A DNA stretch of 64,000 bases from Phialocephala subalpina (GCA_900073065.1 FJOG01000018.1:299545-363544), one strand, 5' to 3'. Shown: positions 46,172 to 58,085, counted from the first letter of the stretch. Numbers and translations are program-made. The notes: a model not told the origin generated them from the sequence alone.

Positions 46172-48006
46172 CTACCACAACTGAACATAAGTCCAGAACC
46201 TTTTCAATGTCGAACGGCTATAATACTCGTTCAACATATCAATCTCCTCCTTCCCGAGTGTCCTTCTTCCAGTCTTGAGGTCCGCGGTCTTTGGGTCGCG
46301 GATCTTCGTCTTGTAAATAATCTTGTATCCGATGGTGAAAGTCAAAACAATCACAACACCGATCATGTACTCGAAAAAGTAATACACGGACGGAGTAGAG
46401 ACGCCAATAGGATACAGTCCAATGTAGATGCAAGACACCAGCAGAACTGTACTTCCAGCAAAGAGCCAAACGACAGGAATTGGCCAAGCCCAAGTCCTGT
46501 GGGCGTACACTTCGGTAAATAGCTGGTCGTTCTGCGCCTTCAGAGCAGCGCGGAAACGCCATGACGTGATGCAAATGACGAACCAGACGATGAAGAACGA
46601 ACTGGAGGTAATTGAGACCAGCCAAGTGAAGACTGTCGTCCCAGTAGCGCTCAGATTCATATACGTAAGAATCACAGCAACCATCACCGTAATCGCAACA
46701 GCCCATCTCGGTCGTCCAGTCGAATCGACTCTAGCAATGAAACTCGGGATAAGTCCTTGGGCTGCCATAGCTCTCAAAACTCGAGATGAGATATAGATCG
46801 ATTCCACGGCGATGGCTGCTATACCGATCATGATGACGACGTTGAGGAAATCGGGGAGGCCTTTGATGCCGGCGTGGTCGAGGGCAATGACGAATGGAGA
46901 CGCAGCTGTATCTGAACCACCGAAGAGACGAGGATCGTCTTCGGGGACGAGGATGGAGATGAATGCGATTGAGAGCATGAAGGTGACTGAGACACGGATA
47001 GGGACGAGCTTGGTGGCGTGGGCCATGGAGTAGCGGGGTGATTTTGCTTCGCCTCCCATGATTCCGGTGAAGACTTGGTCTCTGCGACTTCTGTTAGAAA
47101 GCTATTCTGTTGAAAATGGGACGTTGACTTACCCCATCGCCCAGATACCGAGCAGTGCACTGTTGGCGAAACCTTTGAATCCATTTAGGAAGACAGGATA
47201 GTCACGCCAGGTCTCTCCAGTATGCTTTTTTCCCGTTGGACCGGCTCCCAGAATCATAGCGAAGCCGGCCAGGATGAAGATGATGAGAGCGAGAATCTTG
47301 AGGACAGAGGCGGCATATTCAAAATATCCCCACCACTTGTTGGACAACAAGAAGATACCGCCGCATAATACGAGGAAGACCGATACTGTAAGTGCTCTGT
47401 ATTAGCACTGTGTAGTATCCAAAGTTCAATGAGAAAGGTTTGAGAGTTGAGACTAGACTTACGCCAGACAGCTTCGTGAACTTTTTCATTTGCCCAGTAA
47501 TTGATGATGACCGAGAAGAACGTCGCCTCTGAAGCGACGACAGCAGTCCAGCCAAGCCATTCAGCAAATCCAGCTCCGAAAGCGAGGGCAGGATCAACAA
47601 ATCGATCAGCGTAGTCGATGAAGTTTCCAGAAACCGGGAATGCAATCGTCATTTCAGACAGAGTCTGAAGTGCTGCCCACACACACGCTGTTCGGAGATA
47701 TGGTTAGCCGAGCCCATCGGCCGAAGGGGAAATAGGATGCTAACTGCAGACCATGCCATATCCAAGAACCAAACTGCCTGGGCCACCACTCCTCAATGCT
47801 TTTCCAGTTGCTATGAAGAGACCACTGCCGATTTGGGAGCCCAAGGAGATGATGTGGATCAATCTTCTTGATAGATTTCGTCTCAATTCTCCATTGCCAT
47901 GGCGTTCCTCTTCCTCGCCGCCTACAACGTACGTTACGCCTTCATGCTCACTCGGCAATGGCGACTTGGTTTGAGGGGAGATGTCCTTCTCTGATTTCCC
48001 CATCAT
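46172..48006 (-). CDS. amino-acid permease (APC superfamily)
   Basis: Exons 48006-47745, 47687-47463, 47385-47133 and 47081-46172 encode 549 aa with about twelve membrane segments. The fungal amino-acid transporter signature is RRLIHIISLGSQIGSGLFIA in TM1. Others are FAEWLGWTAVVASEATFFSV and VFTGIMGGEAKSPR (TM6 region). The N-terminus is hydrophilic and Lys/Glu-rich, as in regulated permeases. It imports an amino acid or related molecule at the plasma membrane. Its position between the cluster enzymes and the regulator suggests it brings in the pathway substrate. Confidence 0.92.
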
Positions 48007-48889
48007 GATGAATGGTGTCGAATCACGTCGGTTGAAGAGATAAACTGAAAGAAAAAGAAACGAAAGTCATGGATTTGGATTGTTTATGTACATGACCCTT
48101 GTCCAGGGCATCACAATATAGGATACAAACGATACTCCTCGTTATCGCTATCACGGCCTTGACCATAGTCGCTTGAAGCATATCCCAGACCCGTAGTTGT
48201 GGGTCGGGATATCCTTCTCTTTGCAACCTTGCCCTAAATGTCACTGAAATAGACAGTGCTTTGGCACATTTGATAAGGGAGGGCAAATGCTTGGCAGGGA
48301 GTGAGGCCAAGAATGAACTCAACTGCAATAGAATTTCAAATCAATATGGAGGCTGAATGCAAGAAGGAGAGCTGGGCCATTTCAAAAACATGAACTCCTC
48401 AACTCTTCATCCAATTCCATAAACGGCATCTATTGTAATCTCAAGTGCTTTCACGCGTTCCACCCTCGCCGCCTCCTCATCTGGAGACATCCCACTCTTG
48501 AGGCAGCGGAACGAGAACGGTATGGCCCAAAGGTGGCTTCTGCTCTTATCTGGGTCCACTAAGACCCCATTCAACATCCATGAGAAACAATATCTGGTCT
48601 AGTCGACGAAATAGGGTTGCTGGGAGAAGCCTGGAAGAATCAAATGCGTTGAACTTCATTGGACCCTAGCTGTGCGGCACTCTGTGTTATCTCAAGTTGG
48701 ACCTGCTTGAAACATTTCCCGCTGCCCCCGGTAGTTGGATTTCACCTCATCTTGGTAACCGAAATACCTTCATCTTCTTCGTTGTCGCCTGCCTCTTTTC
48801 GATTGTTTTGTTGACGTCGAAGTTCGAAGGAGGTTGGGAACGCCAAGGAAGAGGAGCCGAGGCAATTGAGACGCCACACGTGACTGCGA
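48007..48889. other. divergent upstream region of permease and regulator
   Basis: About 880 nt between the permease and the zinc-cluster gene, both transcribed outward. No convincing open frame; likely holds both promoters. Confidence 0.4.
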
Positions 48890-51272
48890 ATGGCACCTCC
48901 TTCGAAGATGCCTCGACAGACGCGTCGTGCTCAACGCAAACCATCGGTTGCTGTGCAACCTCGACCTCGAACGCATGCATTCACAGGGTGCTTGACGTGT
49001 CGAGAACGTCATGTAAAATGCGACTTAGGCAAGCCCAGTTGCAACAATTGTTCGAGATTGAAGGTCCCTTGCGAAGGGTACGCCAGGAAATATTCATGGA
49101 TCCCTCCAAAGTTTCCGGGTCAGAGGAGACGTCTCTCGGATCCGGATCCTGTCGAAGAGGCTGAAGAGAGCCAGAGCAGTCGAAGGGTACTGTTTTCAGG
49201 CGCGTATCAAGATTCGTGCATCATGGACGAAGGCTGACATGGGGACAGATGAAGAGAGAGAGGCTATGGTCATACAGATGAGGGATGAATGCTGTTCGAA
49301 TTCATCCAGTCTTGACCTCGATCGTGTTCTTCGAGAATTACAAGATCGAACACCTGTGACGAACGAATTTTCAAGGATTGGTCCTTTTGGAATTCTTCCT
49401 TTGAACAAGGAATCCCCCAAAAATGAGTCGCCGCCAGAGGATGTTCAAGATGTCGAACTCATCGCTAGAATTACCACTCCCGAGATGAACTTGTCACTGT
49501 CTCAGTTTTCTTGGGGTGACATCGATGACATGGAGACATGGGATGCATTGGAGACCGAATCAGCTGCAGCACTTGTGAACTTGAGATTCACGCCGGATAA
49601 GGACTTGTTCAATGCAGATACTCCGTCACAATGGTTGATACCGAGACCGACATCAACAGGCCAGTTAGATTTCCAAAACAACAATGATGAAGCTGAAGCT
49701 GCAGAAAACCTCATCCAAGATCTCGTAGCTACGAATGGTGACTTTTAGCTTCCACGAACCCCACTCTCTACTAACTTTTAATAGATTCAGACAAAACTTT
49801 GGTAGAAGGAACGGATTTTGACCTTTGCTTGGCTCCCTGGCAAAAACCACCTTCAATCATCACAATGTCCAATGGAGATAACATGTCCAAGATACCTTCG
49901 GAAGCTCGTATGTTGCTGGACTATTATTCAAGCAAAATCATTGACCTCATGTCAATGTCGCCTGGAAGTAAACCTCCATGGAAGACTATCCATCTCCCCT
50001 GTGCTATGAGTGCTCTGGCTGAGCTTATCGTTTATGGGGAAGCCAAAAGTTTCGCCAAGATGGCCCTTTTCTATGCGCTCCTATCTATCAGTTCTTTCCA
50101 AATTGGTCTTCGGAGCAAAGACTCAGCCGAAACATCTCAATACTGGCTTGAGAAAGGAAACTTCCACAAGAAGAGATCAGAAAAATATCTCCGATCAGCT
50201 CTTGACACGAGCTTCCCCAAGTCATCGAGAGGGAAGTACAAAGAAATACTTATGACTACTCTCAGCATGGTCACGATCGGTGTAGGTCATCCAGAGATGG
50301 AGAGATTGAGAAGCAAAATGCTGATTCGTGCAGGTCTTCTCTGGAAATATGCAGGACGTCCACATATACTTGGCTGAAAGTGAAAGTTTGATCCGAACTG
50401 ATGGTTTGCCAAAGCCAGTGAAATCGCAGAAAGTTTCGAAGCTACACCACATCTTCTCGTTTCTGAAGATTATCCATGAAAGCACATCGCTGAGAGGAAC
50501 CAAGCCCGCCGGAGTCAGCAACAGCGATCTTTGGGCCACGACCACTAGAAGCGCTCTCGAAGAATCAAATGATATTGCACAATCTGCAAGCTCTAGGCTC
50601 GCTTGGGTCCAAGAAGATGAAATTGAAGATCCAGAAGATGCTCTATTCGTGTCTATCTACCAGCTTCCCACCACTCTACTGTCTCTCCTTTCCCAAACAT
50701 CGTCACTTTGCAAGCAACTACTCTCATCAGAGTCTTCAACTCCAGAATTTGCTCGCAGGTGCCAAATCATCGAGGACCGCATATTTAGGTGGAAAGCTCC
50801 AGAGAATCTCAGCCTGAAGAATTATTTCGGCAACTCTACGAACCCAGGCGAAACCGCATCGCGAGATGCTGCCGCGAAGGAAATCGCTGCACATCTCGTC
50901 AACGCAACCTACCAAGCTTTGATTGTTCATTTTCAGAGACAAATCCGCAACACGAATCCTCGAGTCCTGCAGCATTATGTCATTACAGCAGCAGATCACC
51001 TTTTGGCACACGAACAGCTTAAGCAGAGTCTGAAAATTGCTACTGCACCCTTCCCATGGCCAGGTTTCATTGTTGGGTGTGAGGCATACGACATGACTGC
51101 TCGACAGAAGATAGATATGTATCTCAAGCTTGTACGCTGCTACAATGTGGGCAGTCTGGTTGAAGCAGAGAAAGTGGTGTATGAAGTGTGGAGAAGACAG
51201 GACTCGGGCCAGCTTGATAAACACTGGGAGGACGTCCTGAAAGATTGGGGCATGGAAGTCGTTTTGACCTGA
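48890..51272 (+). CDS. Zn(II)2Cys6 transcription factor of the cluster
   Basis: The zinc cluster is GCLTCRERHVKCDLGKPSC plus NNC and PC, followed by GYARKYSWIPPKFPG, typical of the fungal TF type whose second domain starts with RRxLFS. Exons after the head are clear: about 49200-49737, 49785-50281 and 50334-51272, all in phase. The junction between exon 1 (from ATG 48890) and the next exon is not: the frames differ by one and candidate donors (49151 GTCGAA, or 49187 GTACTG with too short an intron) are weak. The total is about 740 aa. It is a nuclear regulator and probably controls the surrounding enzyme genes (inference from position). Confidence 0.82.
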
Positions 51273-51556
51273 GAGTACTGACTTCGCAAGTCGGGCAGCA
51301 GTGAGGCATCAAGGACTTCCGATCAGACTGCCCACTCTTGCGTCGGAAAGCGATATCCTATCGTAGGGTCATGTGATAGTCAATCTCTGTGGGTCCTGGA
51401 GAGATTCGAGAAGGGAAGGAGTCCCCGAATGCAGATCGCCTGCAGAATCCAACCTAATTGCCAATGATATTCGCCCACTGTTGGTTGGTCTCCTGATATT
51501 ACCTACTTGGACCTGTTCACTGCAGGAACCTGCGCTTCTATCACAGTATCAACACC

Positions 51557-52608
51557 ATGTCATCGATATCAGCCACTCAAGTCGAGGCTGCCCAACCGCA
51601 GGAAACCTTAACGCTCTCCAATGGCGCGTCTATGACAATTGAACAAGCGGCAATCTCTGCCGGAGGATATACTCTACCTGGAATGCCAACGTTTTCTGAC
51701 TTTGAGAGTCACCGACAATGGATCAAAGAACATATGGCCGCGGCTTTCCGGTCGATGGGCAGACAAGGCTTGGCGGAGGGACTTGCAGGTCACATATCAG
51801 TCCGTGATCCAGAGCACAGTGATAGATTTTGGATGAACCCGTAAGTTTGCTCGTGTATGGCATGGGAACGCATGGCTTGTTGAACCGTGACTTATGGTAT
51901 TCTAGACTTGATGTCCATTTCTCGATGATGAAAGCGAGTGATATGGTCCTGGTCGACTACAGCGGAAATGTCGTTGGTGGTAACAAGGTAGGTGCCCCTC
52001 GCCTTCTCTCAACGTCTTTCCGACACTCACGAAAGAAGGTCGCCGTCAACGCCGCCGGCTTCCAAATCCACTCCGCCGTCCACCGCGCCCGCCCCGATGT
52101 CCACGCCGCCTGTCACGCCCATGGCATCTCCGGCCGCGCCTGGTCCGCATTCGGCAAGCCCCTCGACATGCTTGTCCAAGACTCCTGCGTATTCTACAAC
52201 GCTCACTCCGTCTACAACAACTTCGGTGGTGTGGTCTTCGAAGGCGATGTAGCGGAACAATTAGCCCAAAGTGTTACGGGAAAGAACAAAGCTGTAATTT
52301 TGCAGAATCATGGTCTGTTGACTGTTGGAGAGACGGTTGATGAGGCGACGTATCTGTTTCAGTTGATGGAGCGGTTGTGTGAGATTCAGTTGAAGGTTGA
52401 GGCTGCGGCTGCACAGGGAAATTTGGAGAAGGTGTTTGTCAAGAATGAGGCGGCGAAGTATACTTTTGATATGGGGCAGGATCCTGTAAGTTTTGAAATT
52501 CTATCAGATGTCGCGAGAGCTAACGTGTTGCAGTTGACGTTATACCAAGAGTTCCAGCCTTCTTTCAAGTTCGAATTGTGGAAGAGCAAGGGCGAGTTGG
52601 CACAATAA
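51557..52608 (+). CDS. class II aldolase/adducin-family protein
   Basis: Exons 51557-51840, 51906-51987, 52039-52485 and 52534-52608 encode 295 aa; the third exon could begin 3 nt earlier. The zinc-binding residues are in DVHAACHAHGISGRAWSAF (His-x-His) and the third His in VILQNHGLLTVG. LAEGLAGHISVRDPEH is the N-terminal family block with its Gly/His. Members cleave or rearrange phospho-sugars and 2-oxo-3-deoxy acids, or act as decarboxylase-like proteins in fungi. The active-site acidic residue is not obvious, so the reaction is uncertain. It follows the regulator in the same direction. Confidence 0.87.
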
Positions 52609-52674
52609 TGCATGGAGGATACGTATCAATAAATTTGTGGACGAGTCATCTCCCCAAATTGGTCAAGCTTGATC

Positions 52675-53594
52675 CTAAAAGTTATCTCTGCCATCGTGGT
52701 ACCGATGTTCAGGTAGCTCGGACACTGAATTCCCTGCAACCTCCTGTTCAGCTGCCACTTCATGAGGCTGCACCCAGATATTCGGCTTGATCTCGGATGA
52801 GGTCCACCCTGGCCGCAGCGCAATATCATCTATCCGCGTACCTCTCTTTTTATTCGTCCTTGCTTTCATGAAAATAAAGGCCAGCACACCCAAGACCAAA
52901 ATCCCAAGTGGGATCCCAACCCCTGCACCAATCGCCAGTGGTAATTTCGAATCATTCATTGCCGGCAGCGAAGACGTAGACTGGGTAGTAGTACCTGAAG
53001 GCGTCCCACTCGAGGTCGGTGTACTTGTGGTAGTCGGACTCACAGTCGGACTCACAGTCCCAGTCGTAACTTCCAAAGCAGGCCCAACATTCGCCGCCAC
53101 ACCCCCGAGTGCCTCCGGCCATGCATACATCAACCCCGCACATCGATTGGGACTCGTCTCTGGATCATCACACCAGTATCGTTGAGTACCGCCTAGCTGG
53201 CCGCAGAAATTGAGTTCTGCCCAACCGTACCCGCCATCTGTCGATATCTTGCATCAGCATCGCCGCCTTGTCTATTTCGCAACGTTATGCAGAGAGTCAA
53301 CTCACTCCAATTCGAGCAAAAAGTCGGACAGCTCGATGTATTCGTTGCGACCCAGCCTTGCGAAGTGCAAGCGCCTCGATATGGAATACCATCGCCTGGG
53401 TTGAAGCAGAGACCATTGTTTAAGCATGAAGAGCCGATCTGGCAGCATTGACTTGTGCCGGTGCTAGAGCAAGCGACGCTATTACTATCTGTTTGGGTGC
53501 CATTAGGCCAGTAGCAAGGCTGTGATGCCGTTGCTTTGAGGAAGAAAAAAGAAGTCATCAGAATGCTCGTGAGTTGATGTGAGTATAAAGGCAT
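52675..53594 (-). CDS. Cys-rich single-pass surface protein, 283 aa
   Basis: Exons 53594-53306 and 53237-52675 join in phase 1. A signal peptide (MPLYSHQLTSILMTSFFFLK) is followed by a Cys-rich ectodomain (QPCYWPNGTQ, SQCCQIGSSCLNNGLCFNPG, then CGQLGGTQRYWCDD). A Ser/Thr/Pro linker precedes one membrane helix (LPLAIGAGVGIPLGILVLGV) with a basic stop-transfer KARTNKKRG and a cytosolic tail. The plan is that of common ascomycete surface proteins with a CYWPNGT head, of unknown function and possibly wall-sensing. It is convergent with the aldolase gene, 66 nt apart. Confidence 0.82.
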
Positions 53595-54964
53595 CGTGGG
53601 GACGTGAGGAGGAATGGAAATAACTAAGATATAAAGGTGGGAGTGCAAAGTGGGAATTATGTCCAGAATTAAAGTGGGGTGGAGGAGCAATAAGGACACC
53701 CATAACAGCTAGTTTTGAAGATGGTACTGCGAGAGTTTCAAGGAGCATAGTCTCGTAAACGCGCTGTTCGAGAAGTCTCACAAAAGCACTAAAAACTCTC
53801 GTCCAAGGGGCGTGAAATAAGGTTCTAATTCCCCCTCGCATGATAAGCTGACAGCACTAGATTGAAAGTCGGCACTATGATTGGCAGGCTCGGAACATGC
53901 TACCTTGAAAGGCTCATTGCGGCTGAGAGGTGCGTCTCGTAGGAGCCAATCAAATGCTCCATGAAATCTAGCTCATTATGAGACAGGAATTGAATAAGCA
54001 TCGGATTCTTCTATTCGTTACTTGTTTTCCAACATCGAGGCGATCTAAATTCGTGATAAGCGCTCGGGTGGTTTAAGCGAATTTCTTTAGACGTGAACAT
54101 CTAGTATTTTTGCAATTGTTTGGACTCGAAAAAAGCCAAACCTTGGGATATAGGCTCTTTGGGCCACACTGTATCTTCATCGCAAATTCTGGAGTATTTC
54201 ATTAATTGTGGTGGTTGCTATAAAGGTGAAATTAAAAAATCGAGAATTTGGCAAGCGCCCGTCACAAATTTGGATCGCCTCGCATGCTGACACAGTTTCA
54301 AATTTATAGACCTGGGCTTTCGCGCCTGGTTGGCTTCGTGGCGTTCGAGAAGTTGAATTCATGGGGAAGCCTAAGCGAGCCTGTCAGGAGTTGCCCCGAA
54401 ATTTTGGCCCCCAATGCGGGGATGATTGTTCACAACAGCTTCTAAATAAAGCAAGAAGTCTTGCTAGATAGGCCCAGATTTCAAAAGGAACTTGGATATA
54501 GGATTCCTGGATTGAGGACTTTAAGAAGCAAAAGTATCATAAACTTTTGGAACTTTGGCTAGCTTTCGATAGGGCGGACCTATTGGCAAAAGATTCAAGC
54601 TCGCTCTAACATTCTCTACAAAGCCAAAATTTAATTAATATGCTTAAAAATAGCTTCATATTCTCTGGCTGCCTTATTCTCTGCGACCTAATCTTCTCAA
54701 GTTGGCCAAAAACAATATGTGCTAGTGATACACGCTTTATATCTTGGTTAGACGGGACATATCGAGTCACCAAACTTCCCAGAATAGGAACGTAGTGTAT
54801 CATTTGCAAAACCGACAATATGTAGCAAGTATATCCCAGATTCAACGATCTGTGAGTATTCAAAATGCAATTCTTGCCAGTGGGAGCTGAGAGGCTGAAC
54901 TTGCTTGACTTTCGGGTATGAGAGGTCCTTGAGTGGTTTGAGAGAATTGGAGGTAAAGTCGCTC
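53595..54964. other. AT-rich gene-poor stretch
   Basis: About 1.4 kb, AT-rich especially 54000-54900, with no supported gene. Composition differs from the flanks and may reflect old repeat DNA altered by C-to-T change. Confidence 0.4.
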
Positions 54965-55693
54965 TCAATGATCCAAGTCCTCTACAACTTGCTCGCTCGG
55001 AAATACAGTCGTTACCAAGCCGTTCGTCGAAAGAACTTTCTCCTCTATCCGGAACAACTGATGATTTCGATACACATTTGTTGTGATCGAAGAATACCTG
55101 TACTTCGATATCTTACAGCACTTGGACTTCAGATGGCGCACGAAGGTCTTGAAGTCATCGGTCGTCACACAGCGAATTGTGAGTCCTAACTGAAAGAAGT
55201 TCATCGACCTCAAGGTCCGGCACAACTGCATTTGTGGCGGCTCTTCAATATCCGATGTCCCGTTAGGTGCCAATGTGCCAACGTCAGTCGAAACATCGAA
55301 GATGAATACAACGTTAGGTTGTAGAGTCTCGACATTCTCTAATGTGAAGAGCAGATCCAAGTCAATGGCTTGCTTGGTCCATATTTTGCCGTCTGGGTTG
55401 ATCGTCACGAAATCGATGTGCACAATCCAGCCTTTGCTCTCTTTGGGACGGGGTTTGCGAAGTGAAATTGAGTGTGGCATCTTGAGCATTTGGCAACAGT
55501 GAGTCAAAGCGTGCAAGGTAGCTGTGAGCAATAATCTTCGCTAATCTGCCGATTTGATATTCCTGATATCAAAAGGCAATTTCTCCAATATTGGAACCAG
55601 GGCGTGGACAATTGCCGTTGTGTCGTGCAAGTTGATTTGAGTCGTGTCGAAATCGTACTTGATGTCCACCAAATCGTAGTCTAGACACCCGCC
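54965..55693 (-). pseudogene. hypothetical protein gene with in-frame TAG
   Basis: A minus-strand frame is open from 55693 to 54965 except for one TAG at 55543-55541. Before it lies NLHDTTAIVHALVPILEKLP; after it RRLLLTATLHALTHCCQMLK and about 170 more residues. The first ATG after the stop (55489) would give a 174-aa protein. Composition is protein-like on both sides (PNVVFIFDVST; RTLRSMNFFQLGLTIRC), resembling F-box-associated or similar fungal hypotheticals. A CAG would restore the frame. The upstream start is missing, so this may be a decaying gene. Confidence 0.4.
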
Positions 55694-57274
55694 TCACAAA
55701 GCTCCGCGATTGAGTGTGTGTTTGTTAAAGGTGATTTGGAGAGTATGTATCACTGAATACCAAGTGAGACACGTTCTTCAACGAAGTCTGACACGCTCGA
55801 GCATACAATGTGCGTTGCTTGTCTGGGAAGAGGTCTTATATCATCTTAACAACTTGTATACGTTCCGCAACTTCGCACTTCGCAACTGAACCTGTTGTCG
55901 GCGCAGCCAGGCCTCCCGATCGTGACTGTAGAAGTTCCACGGCGGAGGTCTGTTTTCACTCGGATTCGCAGAACTCCGTCCCGTGAAAGCATCCAGTCGA
56001 TGTGGCTCCTCCGCAGACAAGAGTGTGAGGTTCTGCCATGATGATCAGATGAAAGAGTCTTGTAAAAAGGAAGGAAGGGGGATGGAGGATAGATTGGGTC
56101 TCGTGTAATGTGGTTCATTTTCTGGACGTGATGGAGAAAGTTGAGAGAAAGGCCTTCGAGTGTCGACGTGGCTGCTTGGGCCGTTTTGATGGAGCAGAAG
56201 GAGAGATCTAGCAGTCACTTTAGATGGCACGAAGCTAGAGAGCAGGGCGCACGCCTTTTGAAGATATATTGAATGAGGTTTTACCATATCGACTTGAGCT
56301 ACCAGCTCCATGAACCTCAGTCCTTCCTTCCATCGCCATATGTGCCCTCTTCCTTAAGTCAAGTGGTAGGAGGCGGTCGGAAGGCCTTGCTCCTTGGCCT
56401 TCCCCAAGGGTGAAAACCTAGAGCAGTACCAACAGCTTCCTCCGTCCGACTAAGTACTCCATATGCTCTTAACCACTGCCATGACTCTACCTCCTCCCTC
56501 CCGCAGTATACACCTATTAGTTGCTTAGAATCATAATCGTAGGGGGTGATGAAAGGGCTTAGACTTCAATCAGCTTTCCTTGGAAAATCTTGCCCCACAC
56601 CAGCAGCTTTCTGCCTCCCTCCAAGGAATCCATCTGCTCCTGAGAGCCGCTATGGCCCCATCTTCTCCTTCCCATCGCTTCTGTACCATATCTTGCTTCC
56701 GCAAGGTCATGAGAGGTGATTTCGAGGCAGGAAATGCGGGGGTAGTACTGGGTCAATTGGAGTCGAGTCGAGTGTGTGCTTCCGTGGAACGCGTGACGAC
56801 GGTTCGAGGTTGATATCTTCTACGCAGCGGTGGAATCGATGCTCTGAACGGATACAAGCTCGAGACTGCTTGCTTTGATCGTGTATTCGTAGAATTGACT
56901 AGAGGTCATGATCTCTACGCCCGTGCTCATTCCCTGACCGTAGAATCAGCTTCAATTACCCCGCACTCACGATATGTTGGAGCTCACCTTCTGCCAGGCG
57001 TGCGCGCGAGATCTTTGATCCGCAATCAAAACAGGCATAGAAAGGTCTTCGTTGACGTCTCGTAGAGGGCATAGATACCTCAACGGAGGCCTATTCTTTC
57101 CTTCGACTTCGTCCTCGTTGACGCATTCTCCCTGCCCTGCAACAGGATTTTACCCCGCCAACCTCAATGCGTTCACCTTCACGCACAAATCCCCATCCCA
57201 CGTCTCAAGAAAAACGAAGCACAATAAAACCTCTTCCTCGAGGTCCTGGCAAGCCAGAAGCCACAATGAAAAGG
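55694..57274. other. intergenic, U2 3' flank
   Basis: About 1.6 kb with no supported protein gene. Minus frames just after the U2 3' end look weakly coding but have no start; see rejected items. Confidence 0.35.
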
Positions 57275-57516
57275 TTCGCATCGTCTGGAGGCAGTGTAAT
57301 ACCAGAGACACGGTGGAAGACGGTATGAGCAAGCCCAGAGACCATCCTCCGAGGGACAAAAATAAGTATAATCATTGATTGACGCCTTAGCGCCATTTCA
57401 GAGATTAAACTGAACTGCGAAGGTTGTTAGCAAAGATTGAAAGATCGAAGGCGGAGGAGGGAAAACTCACAAGAACAGATACTACACTTGATCTAAGCCA
57501 AAAGGCAAAGAGAGCT
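57275..57516 (-). ncRNA. U2 small nuclear RNA, interrupted by an intron
   Basis: Read on the minus strand, exon 1 (about 57516-57471) carries the U2 5' end: stem-loop I GCCTTTTGGC, then AGATCAAGTGTAGTATCTG and TTCTT, including GTAGTA that pairs with intron branch sites. Exon 2 (from 57414) begins with stem-loop IIa TTCAGTTTAATCTCTGAA, then stem IIb, an Sm site ATTTTTG, and stem-loop IV CTCTGGTATTACACTGCCTC plus CAGACG. Joining the exons recreates the continuous conserved TCTGTTCTTTTCAGTTTAAT. The ends are estimated from known U2 RNAs. Mature length is about 185 nt, normal for fungi. It acts in the spliceosome at the branch point. Confidence 0.93.
57415..57470 (-). other. 56-nt spliceosomal intron inside U2 snRNA
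   Basis: Starts GTGAGT, ends CTTCGCAG, and has a branch-site match GCTAAC 17 nt before its end. It is pyrimidine-rich and the same size as protein-gene introns in this window. It lies between the branch-recognition sequence and stem-loop IIa of U2. Confidence 0.9.
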
Positions 57517-57561
57517 AAAGAGAAAAGAAAAAGAAGAGGAATGGAGGGCGCGAGGTCGAGA

Positions 57562-57569
57562 TTATATAG
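57562..57569 (-). promoter_or_regulatory. TATA-like element upstream of U2
   Basis: Minus-strand CTATATAATC lies about 50 nt upstream of the estimated U2 5' end, consistent with a Pol II-type snRNA promoter. Confidence 0.45.
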
Positions 57570-58085
57570 ACCCCAGACACGCTAGTTGGCGCTAATTGGG
57601 AGGGTGCAAACCATGCAAACACCGCACGTGCTTCGGGTAGGTTTCGGATATGTACGGGTAGCGGTTCGGCCAGTGTCTGTTAGCCAGCGCCCATTGAAAT
57701 CGCTGCGCAGAACCAAGTGATGACCGCCAACCATTCTCAACCACTCCAATCATTGCGCAATGCCATCGTTCCGTACCCACAATTATTGATATCAGTTAGA
57801 ACACTGTATAAGGGCAGGGCATTTTCCTTAAGACTAATAAACACATCCACCACCTCGATTTCCAAAGCACCGAGTCTGGGCCATCAAATTGAGCAATACA
57901 TCTTCACAATTTTCATCTTACTTGATCTTCTATTTAAGTCTCTTAGATGTCCCATCCGACCCTCAACATTCAGCAATGCTGACGGCCTTTGGTTTGCATT
58001 TTGGCTCAGATCAAGTGTAGTATCTGTTCTTGTAGGCTTCCATTCTTTTCGATGCTGCTAATGGCCCTGCAACTACGGCCCCTCC
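57570..58085. other. intergenic, no gene seen
   Basis: U2 upstream region and 3' flank of the hydrolase gene. Confidence 0.4.

Noticed and set aside
56820..57204. Coding-like minus frames just downstream of U2 (DVGWGFVREGERIE and a CxxC-containing frame)
   Set aside because: No start codon, two competing frames look equally good, and no family is recognised. Kept only as a possibility.
57205..57396. Minus-strand open frame starting MALRRQSM
   Set aside because: It lies inside the U2 snRNA sequence; the open frame is accidental.
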